This document shows, piece by piece, positions 25,971-34,275 of a stretch of DNA of 64,000 bases. Location: contig NZ_JACYTN010000002.1 in assembly GCF_014841135.1 (NCBI RefSeq), positions 372,001 to 436,000 on the forward strand, in the 5' to 3' direction. Under the pieces are notes generated by a model that had not been told where the DNA came from, did no database searches, and saw only the letters and a program-made list of their open reading frames with translations. A program made the translations under genes and the position numbers. Each line of letters opens with the position of its first letter. Positions within the stretch are counted from its first letter, which is position 1. The DNA comes from Paenibacillus arenosi (GTDB taxonomy: Bacteria; Bacillota; Bacilli; Paenibacillales; Paenibacillaceae).

Positions 25971-27017
25971 GTGAATAATCTAACAGCGATCCCACTAAAT
26001 ACGAGCAGCTCTATTACCGTTGAGCTACTAGCAGCAATGTTCCGACTAACGAACCATGACCAATTGGTACCGCAGCAACCTTCCATGCAGCTGCACCAGG
26101 ATAATCAACTCAACCAATACGTTCAAGAAGCTCGGCTTAAACTGTCAAAAGATACTTTTGAACAAATTCAATTGTTTTTCCATCATGATAATTCCTGCGG
26201 CACATCTGTTCTGCCGACTATTATTCAAAATAACATGTCCATTAAAGATTTGTTTCATTGGATAGAGCAATTGCCGTCCAATGAGCTTTTCCTTCAATTT
26301 TTGAACTATAGTATAGATCCAGAAATACGCACCATGCCAGAACTCACCACAAGCAATATACTTGAACGGCTAGAACAAACGTCATTACCTGAAAAAGAAC
26401 GTTGGAAAATGCTCTACTTCCATGCAGATACAGAACGGATGAAGAGCAGGTATCTAGAACTGCTTCGCCTATTTTACGAGGATATTTACAAGCTCTGGGA
26501 AGAGGAGCTAACTACACGATTAGAGCAAAGCTTACTCCAGCTTAATCAGCTTATTCATGAGCATGGCGTTAAGCAGTTGAACAAAGCTTTAAGAACAGAC
26601 ATTGTACCTGTTTCGACGAACGATCTACCGATTCATGTATTCCCTTCTTATTTTATGAACACAGCAGCGTTCATATATGATAATGAAGATGGATTTATAT
26701 GCTTGTTGGGCATTAACCGTCTGGACATGATCAGCAAACATGATATTAATCATCAACAAATTAGCGATTCTCTAAAAGTACTGTCCGATGAGAAGCGGAT
26801 TCATATCATTCAACTATTGAACCGCGCACCACGTTATGGACATGAGCTTGCCAAAGAACTAAACCTGACAAACTCTACGATATCGCATCATCTCAACGCA
26901 TTAACGACGACAGGGATTGTCAAAGCCATCCGGCAAGAAAATAAAGTTTATTACCATGTAGATAAAGAACGCATCGCAGAAGTGCTTCAGAATTTAACGC
27001 AGATGTTAACCGAATAA
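25971..27017 (+). CDS. ArsR-type transcriptional regulator with long N-terminal domain
   Basis: A 348-residue protein. AAGGAGA lies ten bases before GTG 25971, with TTG just before it as an alternative start. The C-terminal 80 residues are a winged helix-turn-helix of ArsR type ('LSDEKRIHIIQLLNRAPRYGHELAKEL', 'NSTISHHLNAL', 'VYYHVDKER'). The first 265 residues form a helical domain without the metal-binding cysteines of classical ArsR repressors, so it probably senses something else or dimerises. It is followed after 90 bases by an MFS exporter that it likely controls. This is an unusual size for the family, where most members are about 100 residues. Confidence 0.82.
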   Translation: MNNLTAIPLNTSSSITVELLAAMFRLTNHDQLVPQQPSMQLHQDNQLNQYVQEARLKLSKDTFEQIQLFFHHDNSCGTSVLPTIIQNNMSIKDLFHWIEQLPSNELFLQFLNYSIDPEIRTMPELTTSNILERLEQTSLPEKERWKMLYFHADTERMKSRYLELLRLFYEDIYKLWEEELTTRLEQSLLQLNQLIHEHGVKQLNKALRTDIVPVSTNDLPIHVFPSYFMNTAAFIYDNEDGFICLLGINRLDMISKHDINHQQISDSLKVLSDEKRIHIIQLLNRAPRYGHELAKELNLTNSTISHHLNALTTTGIVKAIRQENKVYYHVDKERIAEVLQNLTQMLTE

Positions 27018-27107
27018 CACAGCACTAACGCTGTGTTATTCTTTCGAACAAATATTCGATATTCATCTAAAGTCATATTCTACAAAAATATAAAAAGGAT
27101 GATTAAT

Positions 27108-28379
27108 ATGAAAAACTTCTTACGACGCAATCCAAAGTTTCTTCGCTTCTGGCTTGCTGCATGGTCTTCTGAATTTGGTGATAACATTCGCAATACCGCA
27201 CTTTTATTCGTTATTTTAGAACAATTTGCCGATAAGGCAGCAGCAGCTATATCCATTAACCTCATATTAGAGTACGCCCCGATTTTTTTACTAGGCCCTA
27301 TTATTGGCGTATTTGCAGATCGCTTTGATCGTAAGACATCCTTGTCTGGCGCATTATTGTTTAGAGCAGTAGTAATGCTGTTATTTATTAGTGCGATCGC
27401 AACGAACTCCGTACTTATGATTTACATAGGCTCCTTTTTATCAGCTATTTCTACACTTGTCTTTCGAGCTTCACAGCCTGCTTTTACGATGAGTCTTGTG
27501 CACAGTGATGATAGACTCCTTGCTGCAAGCTATCGTCAAATGTCCATTAGCTTTACTAACATTATTGGACCTGTAGTTGCCATCATGTTGTACGGCGCGA
27601 TTGGGTCAAGTTTCATGATCGTCATTGCGACTGTTCTCTTTATTAGTGCTGCTACTACTATTATTCGAATTCCGAATGAACAGCAGAACAACGAATTATC
27701 TCCGAGTATAAACACAAATACACTAACATTCCGCTCTATTTGGAGCGATTTAAAACTTGGCTTTCAATTTGCGCTGGGCCATAAAATCGTCAAGATCGTT
27801 ACGCTTAGTAATTTGGCGTTCGGATTAGTAGCAGGCGTATATAATGTAATGCAGATGTTCCTCATTACTGAATATTTAGGACTGCCTAAAGAATCCTTGT
27901 CTTGGTTTACCCCTATTATCGGCGTAACTATGCTTATTGGTTCGTTACTAATTCCGAAAATAAAATGCAAGCCGGAGCGTCTGTTAACGATATCCGTCTT
28001 CTTACTTGCATGCGGATTAGGTGGAATGACTATTTTCCCAAGTGTTATCTGGGTCATTGCTGCAACTGTCCTATTCTTTACCGGTATCGTAGCCTATAAC
28101 ATCACAACCGCATCACTCATACAAACTCATGTTGAAATAGATTTTCAAGGTAGAGTGAGTACGTTCATTCAATTAGCATGGATGGGACCTATGCTGCTTA
28201 TGTCACTTATAGTCGGCCAACTGTATCCAGCCGTTTCGATTAGCTATTTGTTTATTGGAACAGGATGTATCGTCTTCCTGCTCGCAATAACAGTCGCTTA
28301 TCGGATCGCCAAATTACAAGTCAATCCTCATCCGCTTTCTATGGAAATGGAACAAAATAAGCTGGCACAATCTTTATGA
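27108..28379 (+). CDS. MFS transporter, probable drug or metabolite exporter
   Basis: A 423-residue protein with about 12 membrane helices of the MFS_3 (macrolide-efflux-like) group. The MFS A-motif is seen in 'GVFADRFDRKTS' between helices 2 and 3. ATG 27108 is chosen because AAAAGGATG precedes it; the upstream in-frame ATG at 27033 has no site and lies near the regulator's 3' end. It forms a two-gene unit with the ArsR-type regulator. The substrate is unknown. Confidence 0.85.
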   Translation: MKNFLRRNPKFLRFWLAAWSSEFGDNIRNTALLFVILEQFADKAAAAISINLILEYAPIFLLGPIIGVFADRFDRKTSLSGALLFRAVVMLLFISAIATNSVLMIYIGSFLSAISTLVFRASQPAFTMSLVHSDDRLLAASYRQMSISFTNIIGPVVAIMLYGAIGSSFMIVIATVLFISAATTIIRIPNEQQNNELSPSINTNTLTFRSIWSDLKLGFQFALGHKIVKIVTLSNLAFGLVAGVYNVMQMFLITEYLGLPKESLSWFTPIIGVTMLIGSLLIPKIKCKPERLLTISVFLLACGLGGMTIFPSVIWVIAATVLFFTGIVAYNITTASLIQTHVEIDFQGRVSTFIQLAWMGPMLLMSLIVGQLYPAVSISYLFIGTGCIVFLLAITVAYRIAKLQVNPHPLSMEMEQNKLAQSL

Positions 28380-28448
28380 GTGAACTTCAATCCGAGTCCT
28401 TAGTGCGGAATAGATGCATAAAGTAAATGTATTTATTGTAAACAAACA

Positions 28449-28501
28449 CCCCCTTCATTGTAGAAAAGCTCTAAAAAGAGCTGTCTACCAATTGAAGGGG
28501 G
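28449..28501. terminator. Large bidirectional hairpin between MFS and spoIVA
   Basis: CCCCCTTCA and TGAAGGGGG bracket a second pair, TTGTAGA / TCTACCAA-type, and an inner AAGCTCT / AGAGCT hairpin. It lies between two convergent genes and is followed on each side by T-rich sequence, so it can end both transcripts. Confidence 0.75.
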
Positions 28502-28538
28502 GTTCTTATTTAGTACATGAAATAAATGTATAACGCCA

Positions 28539-30017
28539 TTACAATATAATAGCTATCAAGCCACCAGAGCCTTCGTTAATAATACGACCCAGCGTTTCCT
28601 GCAGCTTGTATCGAGCATTGTCTGGCATCATGGCAATCTTGCCTTGAATGCCTTCGCGCACGATCGAATGAAGCGAACGGCCAAATATGTCGGACTCCCA
28701 AATCTTCGTAGGATCATTCTCGAAGTCCTGCATCAGATAACGCATAAGTTCTTCACTCTGTCTCTCCGTACCAATAATCGGAGCAAATTCTGATTCCACA
28801 TCGACACGTATCATATGTATCGACGGAGCAGTCGCCTTCAGACGAACACCAAAGCGAGAGCCTTGACGAATAAGTTCTGGCTCATCCAGTGCCATCTCTG
28901 CAAGAGTAGGCGCCGCAATGCCATAGCCGGTTGTTTTAACCATTTCTAACGCTTCTTCGAAGCGATCAAATTCTTTCTTTGCATGCGCGAACTGCTGCAT
29001 CAATTGAAGGAGATGGTCTTTGCCGCGAATTTCAACACCAACCACTTCCATCAAAATTTGATCATACAGCTCATCCGGTGCATACAAATCAATCTCCGCA
29101 ACGCCTTGCCCCATATCCATGCCACTCAAGCCAGCACGTGCAATGAAGTCATACTCAGTGAACTGTTGCACAATACGGTCCACATCACGCAAGCGACGAA
29201 TATCTTTCACTGTATCACGGACTGAACTTTCATAGCTGGATCGGAGCCAGTGCTGTTCATTCAGTACCATTACCCAGCTAGGTAAATTTACATTCACCTC
29301 ATGAACCGGGAATTCGTACAACACTTCGCGCAATACGCCGATAACATCTTCTTCACCCATCGTCGCAGCACTAAGCGCCAGCACTGGAATATCATACTTC
29401 GCTTGTAATTCATTGCGAAGCGCCTGTGTCTCGTCACTGCGCGGTTTCGTGGAGTTGATGATAAGCACAAATGGCTTGCCAACTTCCTTCAACTCATTAA
29501 TAACCCGCTCTTCTGACTCCACATAAGAACGACGTGGGATTTCAGCAATCGTACCATCTGTTGTTACGACTACACCTAATGTTGAGTGTTCCTGTATCAC
29601 CTTGCGTGTCCCTATTTCCGCTGCTTCCTGGAACGGAATCGGATCCTCAAACCAAGGTGTATTAATCATACGTGGTCCACTTTCATCCTCGTATCCTTTG
29701 GCACCTTCAACGGCATAACCTACACAGTCTACCAGTCTTACATTTACTTCAAGACCATCTGCCACTTTAATCTGAACCGCATTGTTCGGGACAAACTTCG
29801 GCTCAGTGGTCATAATTGTCTTACCAGCCGCGCTTTGTGGTAGTTCATCCACGGCACGGATGCGATCGGATTCGTTTGTAATATTCGGCAGCACGACCGT
29901 TTCCATGAAACGTTTTATAAATGTTGATTTACCCGTGCGGACCGCACCAACGACCCCGAGGTAAATATCCCCGCCGGTACGCTCGGCAATGTCCTTAAAA
30001 ATGTCTACTTTCTCCAA
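28539..30017 (-). CDS. spoIVA: Stage IV sporulation protein A, spore-coat ATPase
   Basis: A 492-residue ATPase that polymerises on the forespore surface as the base layer of the spore coat. The P-loop 'GAVRTGKST' is at about residues 22-30, and 'DELPQSAAGKTIMTTEP' and 'VDCVGY' follow; the C-terminus 'EGSGGLIAIIL' matches the B. subtilis protein end. The start is set at TTG 30017 because AGGAGGGG lies seven bases before it and the resulting protein begins as B. subtilis SpoIVA does and has the same length, 492 residues. Made in the mother cell, consistent with the SigE-like promoter upstream. Confidence 0.97.
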   Translation of the reverse strand: MEKVDIFKDIAERTGGDIYLGVVGAVRTGKSTFIKRFMETVVLPNITNESDRIRAVDELPQSAAGKTIMTTEPKFVPNNAVQIKVADGLEVNVRLVDCVGYAVEGAKGYEDESGPRMINTPWFEDPIPFQEAAEIGTRKVIQEHSTLGVVVTTDGTIAEIPRRSYVESEERVINELKEVGKPFVLIINSTKPRSDETQALRNELQAKYDIPVLALSAATMGEEDVIGVLREVLYEFPVHEVNVNLPSWVMVLNEQHWLRSSYESSVRDTVKDIRRLRDVDRIVQQFTEYDFIARAGLSGMDMGQGVAEIDLYAPDELYDQILMEVVGVEIRGKDHLLQLMQQFAHAKKEFDRFEEALEMVKTTGYGIAAPTLAEMALDEPELIRQGSRFGVRLKATAPSIHMIRVDVESEFAPIIGTERQSEELMRYLMQDFENDPTKIWESDIFGRSLHSIVREGIQGKIAMMPDNARYKLQETLGRIINEGSGGLIAIIL

Positions 30018-30200
30018 TTGATATCCCCTCCTCAAATAATTCCCGACGGACATGAAGGCAGCGTCCGCCTTCCGCCCTTCAGAAACAATTAGCACCGTTG
30101 CTGGAATTGAGCTGTTGCCGTTGTCGCTAGTGTTCGCCGCCCGGATTCATATGCAGCAATGAGCAAGCGATGCAACCTGTACATGCTTTGGACTAGTAAC

Positions 30201-30229
30201 ATCATATGATAGAACGCCATAAATATGAC
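30201..30229 (-). promoter_or_regulatory. SigE-like mother-cell promoter of spoIVA
   Basis: GTCATATT (30229-30222), 13 bases, CATATGAT (30208-30201) on the minus strand, close to the SigE consensus of an ATATT-type -35 and CATACAAT-type -10. It lies about 180 bases upstream of the TTG start. Confidence 0.6.
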
Positions 30230-30376
30230 GATCAGCCACACTTTTTTTACTATCGCTGCTCATAACGTTAGTAAATAACTATGAGGGGCTCTTCAGCAGA
30301 GCGACGCCTTCCTACACAGGTATATGTGTTTTGTTCAAATATATGACAACCATTATGTATTTCTACTTGAAAAACT

Positions 30377-30417
30377 AAAAATAAAAAAGCAAGTGCAGTC
30401 TCTTACCTGCACTTGCT
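30377..30417 (-). terminator. Terminator after the yphF-type gene
   Basis: AGCAAGTGCAG / CTGCACTTGCT, an 11-base-pair perfect stem, followed by TTTTTATTTTT on the minus strand, about 30 bases past the stop. Confidence 0.9.
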
Positions 30418-30447
30418 TCTACTTGCTATACAAATTACCCCATTTGA

Positions 30448-31179
30448 TCATATCCCGACGCTTTTCTTAGGCCAAGGCGCATTCTCTCTCCATTCATAAA
30501 CGGGAGATTTAACGGGTACAAACAAACCTTCCGTTACGAGCAGTTCCTGAACCTGATCCGTATGGTCAGCAGGTTTCTTACCCGACTTCTCAACAGCCTT
30601 CATGATATCTGGAGCATAGTCTGCAAATACGTTTCCTTGCTCATCCATAATAAAAGAGAGTGAATCACCGCTATACGGACTCTGGATATCGACAGGGCGA
30701 GCACCTATCTTTTCTAGCGATATTTCAAAAAATCCAGGATATATTTGTTCTTTACTCGGCAACTGACCTGCATGCTTCTCTATGTACATCGTAACCGCTC
30801 GCTGTAAGTCATTTACCCTCTGAGCTGTCGGAAGATGCATTAGACGAACGGTAGGTTTAATCTCTTCATTAACAATGAGATAAACCCCTGTCCCTCCATT
30901 TTCAAATGCATTGGCAGGAATTGCACTAAGCACTTCATTTGTCAGTAAAGCTTCAAAATTAACTTTGAATTTCTCGTATCTCGGCACAGATTGATCTGCA
31001 GTAACAATCGGAAGTAATGAATTTCGTTTTTGATATTCGTCAACTGCATGCTGAACGAGCAAAATTCCATCTTTTGCAGAAGCTTGATTCTCTTTTCGCA
31101 GTTCATTAGGGTACATACATCCCTGTAAAAGCAAACAAACAACCAGAAGTAAGCTGACTACGAATTTAGTGCGACTCAA
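30448..31179 (-). CDS. YphF-type lipoprotein
   Basis: A 243-residue lipoprotein starting at TTG 31179 behind GGAGGAGAG. The signal peptide ends in 'LLQGC' (cysteine at about residue 21). The mature part has no motif I can name. The size, lipobox and position between spoIVA and the yphE/gpsA genes match B. subtilis YphF, whose function is unknown. Its neighbour upstream is a ferredoxin gene, 20 bases away, so it is probably co-transcribed with the ferredoxin cluster. Confidence 0.75.
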   Translation of the reverse strand: MSRTKFVVSLLLVVCLLLQGCMYPNELRKENQASAKDGILLVQHAVDEYQKRNSLLPIVTADQSVPRYEKFKVNFEALLTNEVLSAIPANAFENGGTGVYLIVNEEIKPTVRLMHLPTAQRVNDLQRAVTMYIEKHAGQLPSKEQIYPGFFEISLEKIGARPVDIQSPYSGDSLSFIMDEQGNVFADYAPDIMKAVEKSGKKPADHTDQVQELLVTEGLFVPVKSPVYEWRENAPWPKKSVGI

Positions 31180-31198
31180 TCCGACTCTCCTCCCCCAC

Positions 31199-31558
31199 CT
31201 ACCACAGGCGGTCTTCCTCTTGCTGCTCCAGCAATCGTTTACGAACTGCCGCCTTTAAAGGATCTTCTGGCACATGAACGATCGCTTTACTATGTGCCGA
31301 GCCAATAATACGAGTCTGACAGGCTAATCGTTCTCCACAAGTTGAGAAATAGCCCATCTTACGCTGCTCAGCCTCCGTTGGGAAGTTCATCATCCCCTCA
31401 TCAGCCTCAATCGACACTTTGCATTGTAGACATCCCGCTTTGCCATCACAACGAGTTCGTATGGAAATACGCGCTTTACGCGCAGCCTCCAAAACGGTCA
31501 TGCCTTGTTTAATTTCAATCTGCTTGCCATCAGGTTCAAACTGAATACTAATGCTCAT
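31199..31558 (-). CDS. 2Fe-2S ferredoxin-like protein
   Basis: A 119-residue plant-type ferredoxin. The cluster cysteines are visible as 'RCDGKAGCLQC' (about residues 38-48) and a fourth in 'LACQTRI' (about residue 81). The N-terminal half is the beta-grasp fold ('GMTVLEAARKARI'). AAGGAGGTG precedes the ATG. A second ferredoxin of the same class is at 32268-32570. The electron partner is unknown. Confidence 0.88.
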   Translation of the reverse strand: MSISIQFEPDGKQIEIKQGMTVLEAARKARISIRTRCDGKAGCLQCKVSIEADEGMMNFPTEAEQRKMGYFSTCGERLACQTRIIGSAHSKAIVHVPEDPLKAAVRKRLLEQQEEDRLW

Positions 31559-31621
31559 ACAGCACCTCCTTTATGCGGATGCTAGTAGAGTTAATCCAAC
31601 AACACGGTGTAGAATACTCCT

Positions 31622-32245
31622 TTAATCCTTGCTGTGCGCGCTATTCTCATACACATCTAGGCATAATTCAGGCAATACACGTCGAATATTCAAATATGCA
31701 CTAGTGGATGGCTGACATTTAGATAATACATAAGACAATACTTCTTTATGCTGCTGGGGAGTGCATTGAATTGCCGCTACAATGGCATCTACACGCTCTC
31801 CTCTTCCCCTTAACATATTAAAAAGAAGCTCATGTATGAGAGGTGTCAATATGATGGAATGTTCCCCAACGTTCACAGATGGAGCATATTTCCACAAGCC
31901 CTCACTAACTTCCATCTGGTAACTACACCAATCGTTCTTTACATGGAATTGTCCAACAAGCTCTACAGAACAACTATTTATTTCATAATGACTTAGCAAT
32001 GAACGATACATTTCTGTCTCATTCCAAACCGCGTCATCCGTAGATTTACTCCGCCATAATTGATGAAGCAGCTGTGCATCACATTGATCAGCGAACACAT
32101 CAATATCATTTGGCGGAGCCAGTAGCTCCACTCCTTGTAACAATAGGCTGCAACTTCCACCTATCATCCATTTCGAAGGTTCATGCGACTGACTTGCAAG
32201 CCATTCAATCGCATGAGCCATCGTTTCTCTCATTTGTTGATGCAT
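31622..32245 (-). CDS. Nucleotidyltransferase-like protein
   Basis: A 207-residue protein. 'GGSCSLLLQG' followed by 'PNDIDVF' (about residues 29-56) is the G-S...D-x-D signature of the polymerase-beta nucleotidyltransferase fold, which suggests transfer of a nucleotide or a toxin/antitoxin or resistance-type NTase. The C-terminal half is helical. ATG 32245 is chosen because ACGGGG lies six bases before it; a TTG 13 codons upstream has a weak site and would overlap the ferredoxin. The target is unknown. It sits between two ferredoxin genes. Confidence 0.6.
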   Translation of the reverse strand: MHQQMRETMAHAIEWLASQSHEPSKWMIGGSCSLLLQGVELLAPPNDIDVFADQCDAQLLHQLWRSKSTDDAVWNETEMYRSLLSHYEINSCSVELVGQFHVKNDWCSYQMEVSEGLWKYAPSVNVGEHSIILTPLIHELLFNMLRGRGERVDAIVAAIQCTPQQHKEVLSYVLSKCQPSTSAYLNIRRVLPELCLDVYENSAHSKD

Positions 32246-32267
32246 AGTAAACCCCGTCACAATTTCA

Positions 32268-32570
32268 TTAGTAATATGGTGCAAACTTCGCTGCTATTGT
32301 CGTGTCAGCCTCTAATACTTTAGCCTGACATGCTAATCGGTAACCAGCTCGTAATTCATCTTCGTCCATTCGATCCCATTCAGCATCTGTTATTCCATTC
32401 AATTGGAGATGTCCTTCCTCGATCATGCAACGGCACTGTGCACACGTACCTCGTTCACATCTATATTGCCAATCCAATTGAAGCTCGATTGCCGACTGCA
32501 GCAACGTTTGACCTACAATAATTTCTGCTTGTCCTTCTCTTGTTCGACCCATTAATTTGAGTTCACCCAT
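32268..32570 (-). CDS. 2Fe-2S ferredoxin
   Basis: A 100-residue plant-type ferredoxin with 'RCERGTCAQCRC' (about residues 37-48) and a last ligand in 'RLACQAKV' (about residue 82). ATG 32570 follows AGGGG by ten bases. It is not the same as the longer ferredoxin at 31199-31558, sharing only fold and ligands, so the two are old paralogues. The partner enzyme is not in the window. Confidence 0.88.
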   Translation of the reverse strand: MGELKLMGRTREGQAEIIVGQTLLQSAIELQLDWQYRCERGTCAQCRCMIEEGHLQLNGITDAEWDRMDEDELRAGYRLACQAKVLEADTTIAAKFAPYY

Positions 32571-32583
32571 GTTCGCTGAGCCC

Positions 32584-32763
32584 CTATACAATTGAAATAA
32601 AGCTGTATAACATACCTAGCAAAAGTATTACGAAAGCAATTAATGTTAATATTCCCTTAATCCATCCACGAGTCTTGGATCGGGCAAACACAACGAGGAT
32701 TGCTGATAAAGCCATGAGACCAATTCCGATAAATGAAACCCACATCTTCGTTAAACCATCCAT
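32584..32763 (-). CDS. YphE-type small membrane protein (DUF2768)
   Basis: A 59-residue protein with two hydrophobic helices ('MWVSFIGIGLMALSAILVVFA' area, and the C-terminal 'GILTLIAFVILLLGMLYSF' area). The position near gpsA and the sequence fit B. subtilis YphE, which is of unknown function. ATG 32763 is preferred because GGGAG lies eight bases before it. Confidence 0.7.
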   Translation of the reverse strand: MDGLTKMWVSFIGIGLMALSAILVVFARSKTRGWIKGILTLIAFVILLLGMLYSFISIV

Positions 32764-32817
32764 GCCAACGTCTCCCATTCTTCCAAACTGACCCTATTAT
32801 AACATCCGTCATAAAGA

Positions 32818-32861
32818 AACAAAAGACGACATATTGGTTGATTTCACCAACATGTCGTCTC
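32818..32861 (-). terminator. Terminator after the spoVIF-type gene
   Basis: AGACGACAT...TTGGT / ACCAA...ATGTCGTCT stem of about 14 pairs followed by TTTTGTTTC on the minus strand, directly after the stop. Confidence 0.85.
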
Positions 32862-32877
32862 GACGATTAGCAGTTGC

Positions 32878-33156
32878 CTATTTCTTCGTCATCAGCTTCA
32901 TTAATGACTCTAGACTGCCTCCATTTATCCCGCTCTTTTTCACGGTACTAATAATTTCATTCACCGTTGACTCCGTAACCGGCACGTTCGCCATCATAGC
33001 GACCTGCTTAATGAGCTGTCGAAGCTGAGCCTCGCTCTGCATCGTTTCAGGAGTTACAGTACTTGCCACGTTTTTGATCTGATTTTCTGTAATAGGCTTG
33101 TTAATCTTCTTATTAATTGCTTGGAGTGCATCTTTCGGAACTTTCCCCTTCGACAT
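32878..33156 (-). CDS. SpoVIF-type sporulation protein
   Basis: A 92-residue protein. The C-terminal half ('LRQLIKQVAMMANVPVTEST', 'SLESLMKLMTKK') lines up with B. subtilis SpoVIF, which is made late in the mother cell and helps coat assembly. GGAGGCACAGG precedes the ATG. A SigK-like promoter lies just upstream. It is monocistronic, with its own terminator. Confidence 0.75.
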   Translation of the reverse strand: MSKGKVPKDALQAINKKINKPITENQIKNVASTVTPETMQSEAQLRQLIKQVAMMANVPVTESTVNEIISTVKKSGINGGSLESLMKLMTKK

Positions 33157-33187
33157 GTCACCTGTGCCTCCTCAACTGAACTCTTCA

Positions 33188-33216
33188 TAGTGTATGAAAG
33201 AGCAAGCACGAAGGTG
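33188..33216 (-). promoter_or_regulatory. SigK-like promoter of the spoVIF-type gene
   Basis: CACC (33216-33213), 16 bases, CATACACTA (33196-33188) on the minus strand. This fits the SigK pattern (AC near -35 and CATAnnnTA at -10); the CATACACT core would also serve SigE. It starts about 20 bases before the ribosome binding site. Confidence 0.55.
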
Positions 33217-33252
33217 AGGCTCGTTACCATGTCCAATTGAAATCATGTCCAG

Positions 33253-34275
33253 TTAGAACGAGATATCCTCAATCTCGTTCTTTCGAACACGGCCCATCAA
33301 TTTCTCAACAGCGGTTTTGGGTTCCAGTTGTTCGAACAATACTCGATACAACTGCTCTGTAATTGGCATTTGTACATCATGCTTCTCAGCTAATATATGA
33401 GCAGCCTTCGTTGTACGAATACCTTCTACTACCATCCCCATTTGCTGAAGCACTTCATCAATAGGCATCCCTTGACCGATCATAGATCCAGCACGCCAGT
33501 TGCGACTGTGCTGACTCGTACACGTTACAACTAAGTCACCAACACCTGCTAAGCCAGCAAACGTTAATGGATTGGCCCCCATTGCTGTTCCAAGACGAAC
33601 GATTTCAGCTAATCCACGCGTAATAAGTGCTGCTTTGCCATTATCACCGAATTTAAGACCATCTGAGAGTCCCGCTCCCAATGCTATAATATTTTTAAGT
33701 GCACCAGCCAGTTCTACCCCAACTACATCTGAGTTCGTGTAGACACGGAAATAAGAATCATTCATAAATAAATCTTGTGCCTTCGCAGCCGTTTCCTGTG
33801 ATGCTGAAGCGACAACGACTGTAGTTGGACATTGACTAATTACTTCTTCCGCATGGCTGGGACCAGATAAGACAGCAATGCGTTCTTCACCACATTGAAG
33901 TTCGTCGTTTAGCACCTCAGACATTCTTGCAAGTGTCTCCGTTTCAAATCCTTTAACGGCATGAACGATGAACATATGCTGCTGCCAATACTGCTTCATC
34001 TGTGCTGCTACACCGCGCAACGCTGCTGATGGAGCCACGATTACACATGCAGACGCGCCATCCATCGCATCCTCAATTGAAGTAGTTGCCCTTATAGCTG
34101 AATTAAGCATCGCATTTGGCAAGTACTTCTGATTCGTGTGCCGTTCATTTATTTCAACGGCTTGCTGTTCGCTGCGTGTCCAGACGACTACTTCATGTTG
34201 ATTGTCAGCCAAAACTTGGCATAACGCGGTTCCCCAACTCCCAGCTACAAATACAGCAACCTTTTTAACGGACAC
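33253..34275 (-). CDS. gpsA: Glycerol-3-phosphate dehydrogenase (NAD(P)+)
   Basis: A 340-residue enzyme that makes sn-glycerol 3-phosphate for membrane lipids. 'LSGPSHAEEV' (about residues 136-145), 'ELAGALKNIIALGAGLSDGLK' (about 184-204) and 'GDLVVTCTSQHSRN' are intact. The start is GTG 34275 behind GGAGGAGAGG. The usual N-terminal GAGSWG motif reads 'VAGSWG': the first glycine is replaced by valine (one base change, GGA to GTA). See findings. It overlaps plsY by 11 bases, and the two act in consecutive steps of lipid synthesis. Confidence 0.94.
   Translation of the reverse strand: MSVKKVAVFVAGSWGTALCQVLADNQHEVVVWTRSEQQAVEINERHTNQKYLPNAMLNSAIRATTSIEDAMDGASACVIVAPSAALRGVAAQMKQYWQQHMFIVHAVKGFETETLARMSEVLNDELQCGEERIAVLSGPSHAEEVISQCPTTVVVASASQETAAKAQDLFMNDSYFRVYTNSDVVGVELAGALKNIIALGAGLSDGLKFGDNGKAALITRGLAEIVRLGTAMGANPLTFAGLAGVGDLVVTCTSQHSRNWRAGSMIGQGMPIDEVLQQMGMVVEGIRTTKAAHILAEKHDVQMPITEQLYRVLFEQLEPKTAVEKLMGRVRKNEIEDISF

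Larger units (their letters stand above)
30018..30447. other. 430-base intergenic region before spoIVA
   Basis: It holds the SigE-like promoter of spoIVA (30201-30229) and, at its far end, the terminator of the lipoprotein gene (30377-30417). The rest shows no supportable gene. Confidence 0.6.
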
